A stretch of 64,000 nucleotides of DNA. It comes from BCD1 sp942492125 (lineage in GTDB: Bacteria > Bacteroidota > Bacteroidia > Chitinophagales > Saprospiraceae). Where the stretch lies: the NCBI GenBank assembly GCA_942492125.1, contig CALODM010000022.1, positions 1-64,000 of the forward strand, given 5' to 3'. This document shows, piece by piece, positions 30,073 through 38,289 of the stretch; the stretch's first letter is position 1, and every line of letters begins with the position of its first letter. The translations under genes and the position numbers were made by a program. The notes under the pieces were generated by a model. That model made no database searches. It saw only the letters and a list, made by a program, of their open reading frames with translations, and was not told where the DNA came from.

Positions 30073-30480
30073 ATGAGAAAATTGCTTTTTGTCTTTCTGG
30101 TTTTTCTCTTTAGCGGTACTACAGTTTACAGCCAGATGACGACCATCGCCTGTATGAATCCTAATGAGTTTTGTGTCGGTCTCGAACCGGAAAATTATGC
30201 TCAGATGCAGGTAGTTACGAACCCTCCCATTCCTCTACCTTCAAATTCTACGATGACTTATATCTGGACCGTAAAGCATGAAAGCGGTACTTCCTGGACC
30301 TGGCATACAAACCATAATTACAAGGCTATCCCTATCCCATGGCAGGGTGAATACACCATACGTGTAAAGATTCACTATGTCCAAAAGTACCAAAATTATC
30401 CTTTTGCTGCCTTTTGGTCCAACAGGGTTGTTTTGATTGGGAAATATTGCCCCACAGAAGCTGTCCTCGGGCGCTTTTGA
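30073..30480 (+). CDS. small secreted protein of unknown function
   Basis: 135 residues with a clear signal peptide (MRKLLFVFLVFLFSGTTVYSQ). The mature part has two cysteines near the start (ACMNPNEFCVGLEPENYAQ), a PKD/Ig-like strand pattern (STMTYIWTVKHESGTSWTWH, GEYTIRVKIHYVQKYQ) and one more cysteine near the end (GKYCPTEAVLG). No family is recognised. It resembles the first domain of larger Bacteroidota surface proteins and could be a truncated remnant, but it has its own promoter-like sequence and a terminator-like hairpin, so it may be complete. Confidence 0.6.
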   Translation: MRKLLFVFLVFLFSGTTVYSQMTTIACMNPNEFCVGLEPENYAQMQVVTNPPIPLPSNSTMTYIWTVKHESGTSWTWHTNHNYKAIPIPWQGEYTIRVKIHYVQKYQNYPFAAFWSNRVVLIGKYCPTEAVLGRF

Positions 30481-30503
30481 CGATATGGAACTTTAAAACT
30501 GGT

Positions 30504-30552
30504 CATTCCGAATTTTGGCTTTGTCCGAAGTTCGGAATGCCTGTTGTTTTTA
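30504..30552 (+). terminator. hairpin after the small secreted protein
   Basis: CATTCCGAA (30,504-30,512) pairs perfectly with TTCGGAATG (30,531-30,539) and is followed by CCTGTTGTTTTTA. The loop of 18 nt is long for a terminator. The sequence could alternatively be a dispersed repeat. Confidence 0.45.
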
Positions 30553-31006
30553 TTCGTTGTAAAATTCCATTTCTCTTCCTGAGTTGCCATAAGTCAACCC
30601 CCTTCTTTTCTCTTGCCTGCTTTTATATTTTCTCAGGTTGAGGTTGTTCTCTGATTTGCCCTACTCCTTCTTTTTACCCGGAGCAATAAACCTGACAAAT
30701 AATTGAAAATCAAAATATTAAAATCAACACCAAATAAAAAAAAATCATTTTCCGAATTCAATTTCAACCGTTGCCCGATTTTGATATTCATCCTTCAGGC
30801 TTTCGCTCAATACAATTTTTTCCAATTTTGCCTTTTGTCAACATCTGATAATTTTATTTTAATTTCACAGCCGTATACTTAATTATTTGATCTAATTTTA
30901 TATTTCCAAAGAAAAAAGGTTTAAAACTGTCGACCAAGATCACTGTTGATGTTTGTTTGGGTCAACCTCATTCCTTTGCCAATTACCATCATAAAAACCG
31001 ACAACC
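30553..31006. other. intergenic region without visible gene
   Basis: AT-rich DNA between the small secreted protein and the symporter. A loose -7-like sequence (TTATTTG) occurs near 30,885, which could serve the symporter gene. No reading frame with coding character is seen on either strand. Confidence 0.4.
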
Positions 31007-32542
31007 ATGGCTTCTTCTGCTTATGTGCTTTGGACAAGTATACTGATAGCTTTTTATGCACTGATTATTTTATTTTTTGTTATTCGGGGTGCCGTCAAAA
31101 CGAAATCAATTGGTGATTATGCCGTAGGCAGCATTAATTTTTCTCCGACGGTGGTTGGGCTTTCCCTCGCTGCTTCGATGACCAGTGCTGCAACGTTTAT
31201 CATTAATCCCGGTTTTATTTCTCTTTACGGGATCAGTGGCATTCTGGCCTTTGTCATAGTGCTTCCGCTAGGTATTTTCATTTCCCTGATCGTGCTGACC
31301 AAAAGTTTCCGGCGCCACGGGCATAGCGTTAAGGCACTTACCATGGCCCAATGGATCGGCAAGCGGTATGACAGCAAAGGTTATGCGCTGCTTTTTGGAG
31401 TTCTTTCATTATTGCTGATCACTTTTATTGTGCTGATTTGTGTAGGAATGACCAAAGTATTATCCCAGGCCCTGAATGTACAGGAACTTTACGTGCTTAT
31501 TGGCCTGGTAGTTTTTGTTTTCGGTTATATGATGTTCGGGGGAGCCAACTCTATGGTTTACACCAATGCGATCCAGGCAGGCATGATGTTGATCGTCGCC
31601 TTTATTTTACTTACCTCCGGGTACGAACATTTCAGTAATGGAGTAAACAGCTTTCTCGACAAATTAGCGGTTATCGATCCTAACCTGGTTACAGCTACTA
31701 ACCCCGGGAGCTTGCTGTTCCGCGATTATTTCGAGATAATCTTTTGTAACTTCATTGTCGGCATAGCCATCGTTTGCCAGCCTCATATCATCACTAAGTC
31801 CCTTTTATTGAAAAGTGAGCGTGATGTTAACCGTTATCTTACCGTAGCCATTATTGCAGAAATCATCTTTTTCGCCGTGGTGATTACCGGTCTTTACGCC
31901 AGGCTAAGCTTCCCCGACATGACTGATGGTAATGGTGCAGCCATCAACATGGATAGCATGATATCGGCCTATGTTGTGAAAGAATTTCCGGTTTATGTAG
32001 GACTTATCGTTATACTCGGATTATTATCTGCCGGGCTATCCACTTTGGAAGGACTTATTCAAAGTGTTCCGATGAGTATTACTTCAGACATAATTGAACC
32101 TCTTTCTGGCAACCTCCTCGGAGAAGGAGAACCCCGACAAAAGCGACTTATCTTTATCAATAAAATTGTGATCGCCATTGTTGGAGTGGTATCTGTAATT
32201 TTGTCCTATGATCAATTGGTCAACCCAAGCCTGAGTGTGGGCATTTTTGCCCAGAACGGTGTCTATGCCTACTTCTCTGCAGCATTTGTTCCCGTTATCA
32301 TGGGTATTTTCCTTGATAAGATTCCGAAGGCAGCACCTGTTGCAGCAACTGTAACAGCCCTTGTTGTCCATTTCTCGATTTATTACGGGCATCTTACTCC
32401 TTATACCCTTCCACCTGTGGGCAACCCTGCGGTAGCTAGTGCCCTGGCTATTATTGCTTCCGTTGTTGTTGGCTTTGGCCTTTATTTCATTTTTAAATCC
32501 CGAAGTGTTGAAACAGCCAGCGCTCCAACGGAAACTACCTAG
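31007..32542 (+). CDS. sodium:solute symporter (SSS family)
   Basis: 511 residues with about thirteen hydrophobic segments, as usual for the SSS family. The first is YVLWTSILIAFYALIILFFV. The family-typical VGLSLAASMTSAATFI (sodium-site region, around residues 47-62), a conserved FGGANSMVYTNAIQAGMM (around 178-195) and GLLSAGLSTLEGLIQSVP (around 336-353) are present. Substrate cannot be read from sequence; relatives carry proline, pantothenate, sugars or short carboxylic acids. It is the first gene of a two-gene unit with an alpha/beta hydrolase 5 bp downstream and stands in front of a lipid-oriented cluster, so a carboxylate or hydrolysis product is a reasonable guess (inference). Confidence 0.88.
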   Translation: MASSAYVLWTSILIAFYALIILFFVIRGAVKTKSIGDYAVGSINFSPTVVGLSLAASMTSAATFIINPGFISLYGISGILAFVIVLPLGIFISLIVLTKSFRRHGHSVKALTMAQWIGKRYDSKGYALLFGVLSLLLITFIVLICVGMTKVLSQALNVQELYVLIGLVVFVFGYMMFGGANSMVYTNAIQAGMMLIVAFILLTSGYEHFSNGVNSFLDKLAVIDPNLVTATNPGSLLFRDYFEIIFCNFIVGIAIVCQPHIITKSLLLKSERDVNRYLTVAIIAEIIFFAVVITGLYARLSFPDMTDGNGAAINMDSMISAYVVKEFPVYVGLIVILGLLSAGLSTLEGLIQSVPMSITSDIIEPLSGNLLGEGEPRQKRLIFINKIVIAIVGVVSVILSYDQLVNPSLSVGIFAQNGVYAYFSAAFVPVIMGIFLDKIPKAAPVAATVTALVVHFSIYYGHLTPYTLPPVGNPAVASALAIIASVVVGFGLYFIFKSRSVETASAPTETT

Positions 32543-32547
32543 GTTTT

Positions 32548-33435
32548 ATGGAAGGTTTCCAATATCCATATCAGATCAAAACCACTACCATAAACGGCGG
32601 GATTCAAATTGCCTATGTCGATGAAGGTCAGGGAGAACATATCTTGTTGATGATCCACGGCCTGGGCAGTTATCTTCCTGCCTGGCAAAAGAATATAGCC
32701 TTGCTCAAAGACCATTTCAGGTGTATCGCCCTTGATCTGCCCAATTACGGAAAGTCAACCAAAGGTTTTTTCCCTTTCACGATGGATTTTTTTGCTGGCA
32801 TTATTCTCGATTTTATTCAAAAACTTGGTTTAATTAATGTTTCCCTTATCGGTCATTCGATGGGTGCCCAGGTTGCGATTACTGCCTGCCTGAAACCAGC
32901 TGTTAATTTCAGTAAACTCGTTTTGATCGCACCTGCCGGATTTGAAACCTTTACTGAATCCGAAAAACAATTCTTCTATGAAAATATAACTGCCGAATCT
33001 ATCAGCTCGATGTCCATTGAACAGATCCGGCAGCGTTTTGCCTTAAACTTTCACAACAACAAACTTCCGGAAGATGCTCTTTTTATGTTTGAGGACCGGT
33101 TAACGATGCGTGCCGATGAAAAGATGTATGCCTGGCATTGCCAAATGGTACCACTTTGTATAAAAGGTATGCTGGAGGGCCCCATTTTTGATAAATTGCC
33201 GGATATCGCTATACCTACCCTGGTCATTTTTGGTCGGGAGGATTTGCTCATTCCCAACAAAATCTTACATCCGCATACCAATACAAAAGCCATAGCCTTG
33301 TCTGGACAAGAGCAAATCCCAGATAGCAGGCTGGTATTGTTATCACCCTGCGGCCATTTTGCACAATGGGAATGCGCTGATCAGGTTAATGAATTAATGC
33401 TTGATTTCCTGGGTGCTGCCACGGCCCATGAATAG
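32548..33435 (+). CDS. alpha/beta hydrolase, cytoplasmic
   Basis: 295 residues without signal peptide. The fold is shown by the oxyanion segment MIHGLGSYLPAWQ (around 35-47), the nucleophile elbow GHSMGAQ with Ser near residue 112, the acid in IFGREDLLIPN, and the catalytic His in PCGHFAQWE near the C-terminus. It starts 5 bp after the symporter stop and is probably translated from the same mRNA. A close paralogue with a lipoprotein signal lies at 40,031 (shared GLGSYxPAWQKNI, DLPxYGKS, GHSMGxQ, APAGFE). Esterase or lactonase activity is likely; substrate unknown. Confidence 0.88.
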   Translation: MEGFQYPYQIKTTTINGGIQIAYVDEGQGEHILLMIHGLGSYLPAWQKNIALLKDHFRCIALDLPNYGKSTKGFFPFTMDFFAGIILDFIQKLGLINVSLIGHSMGAQVAITACLKPAVNFSKLVLIAPAGFETFTESEKQFFYENITAESISSMSIEQIRQRFALNFHNNKLPEDALFMFEDRLTMRADEKMYAWHCQMVPLCIKGMLEGPIFDKLPDIAIPTLVIFGREDLLIPNKILHPHTNTKAIALSGQEQIPDSRLVLLSPCGHFAQWECADQVNELMLDFLGAATAHE

Positions 33436-33593
33436 CGAAAAGTCCCCATTAACAACCCTCAATGGTCAACCCATCTTTAAAAACAACCTAAAAAACTAAA
33501 AATCAATTATTTAAAAACAAAAAAAATATTAATTAATTAATTGTCAACCCTCTTTTTATCTAATTCTCCCCTTAATCCTTGGAGGCCATTTCC

Positions 33594-33601
33594 TATCTTT
33601 G
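33594..33601 (+). promoter_or_regulatory. Bacteroidota -7 element TATCTTTG before the FabH-like gene
   Basis: TATCTTTG matches TAnnTTTG exactly. It is 249 bp before the FabH-like start, suggesting a long leader for the operon 33,851-38,183. No gene is seen in the 415-bp gap 33,436-33,850; the DNA is AT-rich with runs of A. Confidence 0.45.
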
Positions 33602-33850
33602 GTAAGAAGTTAAGTTTATTTCATACGCACAAAAAATTCCAAAAGAATATTCTCGTGAATACGCATCGACTTCGATTTAAAACCAACCAAACCTAAAAAA
33701 ACAGAATAACCCATTTAACACATTTGATTTTTTGTCAACCGGGAAAATATCCAGTTCATTAACCAGTAAACCTAAGGGGTAGACAGATTTTTTTTTCCTA
33801 ACGTAAATGAAGGAAATGACTTCCTTCTGAAAAATAGAACCAATACTCAA

Positions 33851-34840
33851 ATGCGCAACGCCGTAATATTATCTACAGGAGCTCATGCTCCGGAAAAGGT
33901 CATACCTAACGAATATTTCGATCAACTATTGGGTGAAGATGTCAGCACCTGGCTGGAAGAAAACGTTCAGATCTTTGAACGTCGCTGGTGTGGAGAAAAC
34001 GAAAGCACGGCCGACCTATGTGAAAAAGCAGCCCTTCAGGCTTTGGAAAGAGCAGGAATGAATGCTGAAGATCTCGACCTGATCATCATAGCCACCGATA
34101 CGCCTGAATTCGTTTCGCCCTCTACCGCCACTGTTGTCCAAAACCGGTTGGGAGCTGTCAATGCCGGCACTTTCGACCTCAACACTGCCTGTGCAGGGTT
34201 TGTAACGGCACTTGATGTGGGTGCGAAATACATCAGATCAGACGAGCACTACAACAACATTCTGATCGTTGGTGCTTATGCCATGAGTAAATACCTCAAT
34301 CTGGAAGATAAAAAAACAGTAACACTTTTTGCCGATGGTGCCGGAGCAGTCATTCTCCATGCAGAGGATAATTCCGACCGGGGATATATTGGCAGTCAAT
34401 TGATCTCGAAGGGACAGTACAATGAATGGATGGGAATTTATGCAGGCGGTACCCGTACCCCTGTCAACCAAAAGGTACTCGACAACCACGACCATCAATT
34501 AAAATTCGTTAAAAAGTTCCCCCCGGAACTCAACCCTGAAATATGGTCAAGTATGGCCAAGACCTTATGCGATCGACATGACCTTGACATCAATTCTGTT
34601 GACAATTTTTTTATCACACAGATCAACATCAACAGCATCTTTGAAACCATGGACCGGCTTGAGCTTCCTCGTGAACGGGCGCATACCATTATGCACCATT
34701 ACGGGTATACGGGTTCGGCCTGTATTCCTATGGGGTTGAATGATGCTGCAGAAAAAGGCATTGCAAAGAAAGGCAATCTGATGTTCTTTATCGGATCAGG
34801 CGGTGGGCTTGCCTTTGCCAGTGCCGCGTTCAGGTTCTGA
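33851..34840 (+). CDS. FabH-like (KAS III) thiolase-fold protein lacking the usual catalytic His and Asn
   Basis: 329 residues, full family length. The acyl-accepting cysteine is present as C114 in LNTACAGFVTALDVG, and FADGAGAVIL and GSGGGLAFASAAFRF are typical. However, the HQAN motif of KAS III enzymes is T256-Q257-I258-N259, and the GNTS loop that supplies Asn is G285-Y286-T287-G288. Both partners for decarboxylative condensation are thus replaced. An acyl transfer or thioester-handling role without decarboxylation is possible (inference; other His/Asn-altered relatives act as acyltransferases). It opens an operon with a lipase 49 bp downstream and an acyl-CoA ligase, suggesting acyl-CoA or acyl-carrier substrates. 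OleA is unlikely because its His and Asn are also conserved. Confidence 0.85.
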   Translation: MRNAVILSTGAHAPEKVIPNEYFDQLLGEDVSTWLEENVQIFERRWCGENESTADLCEKAALQALERAGMNAEDLDLIIIATDTPEFVSPSTATVVQNRLGAVNAGTFDLNTACAGFVTALDVGAKYIRSDEHYNNILIVGAYAMSKYLNLEDKKTVTLFADGAGAVILHAEDNSDRGYIGSQLISKGQYNEWMGIYAGGTRTPVNQKVLDNHDHQLKFVKKFPPELNPEIWSSMAKTLCDRHDLDINSVDNFFITQININSIFETMDRLELPRERAHTIMHHYGYTGSACIPMGLNDAAEKGIAKKGNLMFFIGSGGGLAFASAAFRF

Positions 34841-34889
34841 TCTGACATCCTAAAAAAACAACCTATTGTTTAACCCAAATTATTAAATT

Positions 34890-35963
34890 ATGAACCTCCC
34901 GATCAGACATTTGACCTTGTTTTTCTTCCTCTGCACGTTCACCTTTTCGTGTCAACGCCAGGAGGCTATGGAAAAGCGTGGCCCGGAAATTGATTCCGGC
35001 CAACAATTCGAGGATGAGCCGGCCCTTGACAGGTATGATATTTCAAGGCTCACCTCCCAAAATACCAACGATCGTAATGTCCCAAATAACGCAACACTCT
35101 CTCAACATTTTCAGAACTGGTTAAACGCCAACGGTTATGGTAGCTATAATTTTTCACGCAGCGATATTACAGGAGACAGCTATGGCGGGAAAACGAACAA
35201 TAGTACGCCTGTTAACAAACAACCGGTGATTTTTATCCATGGTAACAGCGACAAGGCCGTGGGAAACGTTTATGGACAAAGCGGATGGACCAACTCTCTG
35301 AACTATTTTTTGGATCAGGGTTATACCCAGGCGGAGCTTTATGCCATTACCTGGGGGGATGCCAACCCGTTGAGTTCAGCAGGTAACTACCACTCAAAGG
35401 AGTATGTAACCCGAGTTCGTGCTTTTATTGAAGCCGTACTTGGGTATACCGGAGCTTCAAAAGTGGATATCGTTTCCCATTCCATGGGTGTTACGTTATG
35501 CCGCAAAGCTGTCAAGGGTGGTTATGGTTATGATCCCAATGACGGTGGCAGTTATTATATCGGAGCGGCCCTGACAAGTTCTGTCGATGCTTTTGTCGGC
35601 ATTGCAGGCGCCAACCGTGGACTCACCAATTGCTATTACGCCAGTTCAACACCCACTTGTGACGATGTAAACGGTTTCTACCCTGGATATCTATGGGGTT
35701 GGTATGGCCCTTACGGTGTTTCCGACTATCTGGCAGACCTGAATGCTTCTTCCGCCTACGAAGGCAGTTATCGCTACAGCATTTGGTCAGGCGTAGATCA
35801 GATTGTTGGATACGGATGTATCGTCTATGGTCAGAACACTTGTAAAATTCCGGGACAAACAGGACAAAAAGCTTATTACTCAGCTCCATATGGACATTTT
35901 AACCTCAAGGACCTGACCGAAGCGGTGCAATATGAAATGGTAGTCAATCACACAATATTATGA
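34890..35963 (+). CDS. class 2 lipase (PF01674-like), lipoprotein
   Basis: 357 residues. The N-terminus FFLCTFTFSCQRQ has a lipobox, so the protein is probably lipid-anchored on the outer membrane or cell surface. The catalytic domain starts near residue 95: VIFIHGNSDKAVG (oxyanion loop), DIVSHSMGVTLCRKAVKGG (nucleophile Ser near residue 199), FVGIAGANRGLTNC, GFYPGYLWGW and SAPYGHFNLKDL (catalytic His). This order is that of class 2 lipases, a group including nematode lips proteins and related to PhaZ7-type polyester depolymerases. It probably cleaves extracellular esters, either lipids or polyesters. Its stop codon overlaps the start of the acyl-CoA ligase gene (ATGA at 35,960-35,963), showing translational coupling of ester cleavage with acyl activation. 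Confidence 0.85.
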   Translation: MNLPIRHLTLFFFLCTFTFSCQRQEAMEKRGPEIDSGQQFEDEPALDRYDISRLTSQNTNDRNVPNNATLSQHFQNWLNANGYGSYNFSRSDITGDSYGGKTNNSTPVNKQPVIFIHGNSDKAVGNVYGQSGWTNSLNYFLDQGYTQAELYAITWGDANPLSSAGNYHSKEYVTRVRAFIEAVLGYTGASKVDIVSHSMGVTLCRKAVKGGYGYDPNDGGSYYIGAALTSSVDAFVGIAGANRGLTNCYYASSTPTCDDVNGFYPGYLWGWYGPYGVSDYLADLNASSAYEGSYRYSIWSGVDQIVGYGCIVYGQNTCKIPGQTGQKAYYSAPYGHFNLKDLTEAVQYEMVVNHTIL

Positions 35964-37483
35964 AGGTTCAAAAACAGGACTGGTTAAGTCAATGGGCCGT
36001 TTACAGCCCTGAGAAAATTGCCGTTAAAGAATTCGAAACGGGACGCTCCCTAAGTTACGGCGACCTCAACAGGATGAGCAACAGGCTTGCTCATCACCTG
36101 ACTGTCAATCTTGGCATAAAAAAAGGTGATCGGATTGCCGTGCTGGCAGAAAACTGTCTGGAATACATTATCCTGTTTGGCTCGGCTCAAAAAACCGGAT
36201 GCACCATCGTTCCTTTGAATTTTAGACTTACATCAGCTGAAATCGATTACCTTTTAGTGGATGCTTCGCCAAAAATGGTAATCTGGGAAGATAAATTCAC
36301 AGAAGTTCTCAACGGGTCAGAACAGTTCGGCATCGTTTTGGAAAAATGGCCACTCGAATCCCTTGCTGACTTTTGTGATCCTGTTGACACCAGGGAACAG
36401 GATGACGCTTTTAAAACCATCCCCGTTGAAGATGACCATCCAATTTTCATCCTGTATACCTCCGGAACCACCGGATTCCCCAAAGGAGCTGTCTATTCCC
36501 ATAAGATGCTTTTCTGGAACAGCATCAATACCGCGATGAGCCTGATCATCAATTCCGAAAGCCGTACGATAAATGTAATGCCTCCATTCCATACAGGGGG
36601 CTGGAATGTTTTGCTAACGCCCTTTTTACACCACGGCGGATATACCTGCCTGATGAAAAAATTTGATCCGGAGGTTGTTCTCAAGCTTTTACAGGAGGAA
36701 CAAACTACCATCTTCATGGCAGTGCCTACCATGTTGAAAATGATTGCAGATGTACCGGGCTTTGACGAGGCAGACTTTAGTTCCCTTTATTACCTGATCG
36801 TCGGCGGGGAACCCATGCCGATCCCGCTCATTGAAACGTGGCAAGCCAAGGGGGTACCTGTGCGCCAGGGCTACGGTATGACGGAAGTAGGCCCCAACCT
36901 GACTTCCCTGCACCAGGATGATGCCGTTCGCAAAAAAGGATCCATTGGGCGAGCAAATTTCTATGTAGAGATTAAAATCGTCAACGCAAAGGGGCAGGAA
37001 AGCAGGGTAAACGAACCCGGAGAATTATTGCTGAAAGGACCTATGGTCACCCCCGGATACTGGAACAATGCCCAAGCCACCAGGAAATCCATCGAAGACG
37101 GTTGGTTTCATACCGGTGATATGGTCAGGGAAGATGAGGAGGGGTATTTATATGTCGTTGACCGGATTAAAAATATGTATATCTCCGGCGGTGAAAACGT
37201 CTATCCCGCCGAAGTGGAAAGGGTCATCCTGGAGATCCCCGAAGTTTCTGAAGTTGCAGTAGTTGGTATTCCTGATCCCAAATGGGGAGAAAGTGGTCGT
37301 GCCTTTGTCGTCAGAAAAACGGCGTCAGGACTTTCTGCTGAGGATGTTAAAGCCTACTGCAAAACCAAACTGGCAAAATTCAAAGTTCCCAAATCGGTGG
37401 TATTCCTGCTGGAATTACCGAAAAACGATGCGGGTAAGCTCGACAAAAGGGAACTCCAAAGCCTGGCGGTTGCCAAAGAATAA
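35960..37483 (+). CDS. AMP-dependent acyl-CoA synthetase/ligase
   Basis: 507 residues, normal length. Motifs of the adenylate-forming family are all visible: the P-loop-like ILYTSGTTGFPKGAVYSH (around 170-187), the A5 motif GYGMTEVGPNL, the hinge GWFHTGDMVREDEEGYLY with DRIKNMYISGGENVYPAEVE, and the catalytic lysine in NDAGKLDKREL at the C-terminus. The reaction is carboxylate + ATP + CoA to acyl-CoA + AMP + PPi in the cytoplasm. The start overlaps the lipase stop by 4 bp. Context indicates that fatty or hydroxy acids released by the lipase are activated here; chain length cannot be told from the sequence. Confidence 0.9.
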   Translation: MKVQKQDWLSQWAVYSPEKIAVKEFETGRSLSYGDLNRMSNRLAHHLTVNLGIKKGDRIAVLAENCLEYIILFGSAQKTGCTIVPLNFRLTSAEIDYLLVDASPKMVIWEDKFTEVLNGSEQFGIVLEKWPLESLADFCDPVDTREQDDAFKTIPVEDDHPIFILYTSGTTGFPKGAVYSHKMLFWNSINTAMSLIINSESRTINVMPPFHTGGWNVLLTPFLHHGGYTCLMKKFDPEVVLKLLQEEQTTIFMAVPTMLKMIADVPGFDEADFSSLYYLIVGGEPMPIPLIETWQAKGVPVRQGYGMTEVGPNLTSLHQDDAVRKKGSIGRANFYVEIKIVNAKGQESRVNEPGELLLKGPMVTPGYWNNAQATRKSIEDGWFHTGDMVREDEEGYLYVVDRIKNMYISGGENVYPAEVERVILEIPEVSEVAVVGIPDPKWGESGRAFVVRKTASGLSAEDVKAYCKTKLAKFKVPKSVVFLLELPKNDAGKLDKRELQSLAVAKE

Positions 37484-37541
37484 AAAATTTAAATCGGAAC
37501 CTTAATCATACATTAATTAAACTTCTAAAATTTAGATAATC

Positions 37542-38183
37542 ATGAAAAATTTAAAAATTTTCTTCCTTTTATTTGCTTTAGCAGGATCGGTCATGGTCAC
37601 TTCCACAGGTTGTGATAAAGACGATGACGCAACCTGTACAGACGGAATTCAGAATGGCAATGAAACCGGTGTTGACTGCGGAGGCGACTGCGCCCCATGT
37701 CCTACCTGTGATGATGGTATTATGAACGGCGATGAAACCGGTGTTGACTGTGGCGGTATCTGTGACCCATGTCCTGAAGGAGTACAGATGACAAAATGGC
37801 AATCTTCCGGTGCCAATGTAGCAATTTTACTGGCAGGAGATCCTTTTAATGTGGACTCTATTTATGTGGAATTTGATATGCTGACTTACACCGTAGAACA
37901 ATTCTCCGGTGGGGTAATGACGGTTCTTTCCGGCAGCTATTCACAATCCAGGTCCGGGGTTGGTGAAATCTGGGACATTGTTTTGAATCAATCCACACCC
38001 AGTTCACTTACAGCCACAGGGATTTATGAAATTTCTGCAGATGGCAGTTTAATGACCTACGAAGTATTGCAGACTGAACCTGATCTCGGATTTACGCCTC
38101 CTACTGCAGCTGCTGGTTTCGGCAGCACAAACGGCGGTTCCTTCCTGGACTGGAACGTTCAGAAATATGAAAAAGTAGACTAA
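37542..38183 (+). CDS. lipoprotein with two cysteine-rich NGDETGVDCGG repeats
   Basis: 213 residues. The signal peptide ends in a lipobox (VTSTGC, Cys24). Two tandem repeats follow, CTDGIQNGNETGVDCGG and CDDGIMNGDETGVDCGG, each ending CxPCP; this short disulphide-rich repeat is widespread in Bacteroidota surface proteins. The remaining ~130 residues form a strand-rich domain (IYVEFDMLTYTVEQFSGG, GIYEISADGSLMTYEVLQ) without known name. It lies 58 bp after the acyl-CoA ligase and before a strong terminator, so it is the last gene of that operon. A binding or docking role is a guess. Confidence 0.72.
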   Translation: MKNLKIFFLLFALAGSVMVTSTGCDKDDDATCTDGIQNGNETGVDCGGDCAPCPTCDDGIMNGDETGVDCGGICDPCPEGVQMTKWQSSGANVAILLAGDPFNVDSIYVEFDMLTYTVEQFSGGVMTVLSGSYSQSRSGVGEIWDIVLNQSTPSSLTATGIYEISADGSLMTYEVLQTEPDLGFTPPTAAAGFGSTNGGSFLDWNVQKYEKVD

Positions 38184-38194
38184 TTCAATTTTAT

Positions 38195-38224
38195 CGCCCG
38201 GTTGCCTTGTAACCGGGCGTTTTT
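38195..38224 (+). terminator. rho-independent terminator of the FabH-like/lipase/ligase operon
   Basis: CGCCCGGTT pairs perfectly with AACCGGGCG across a 7-nt loop and is followed by five T residues. It lies 12 bp after the lipoprotein stop. Confidence 0.88.
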
Positions 38225-38289
38225 CCTACTTCGTTTTTTCAAGTTAAACTTCCCGGTTCCGATCATTGCAATAAAAAAAATCATTTCAA

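Noticed and set aside
33851..37483. OleABC-type hydrocarbon synthesis (FabH-like, alpha/beta hydrolase, AMP ligase)
   Set aside because: The FabH-like protein lacks the His and Asn needed by OleA, no OleD reductase is present, and the hydrolase in this operon is a class 2 lipase, not OleB-like.
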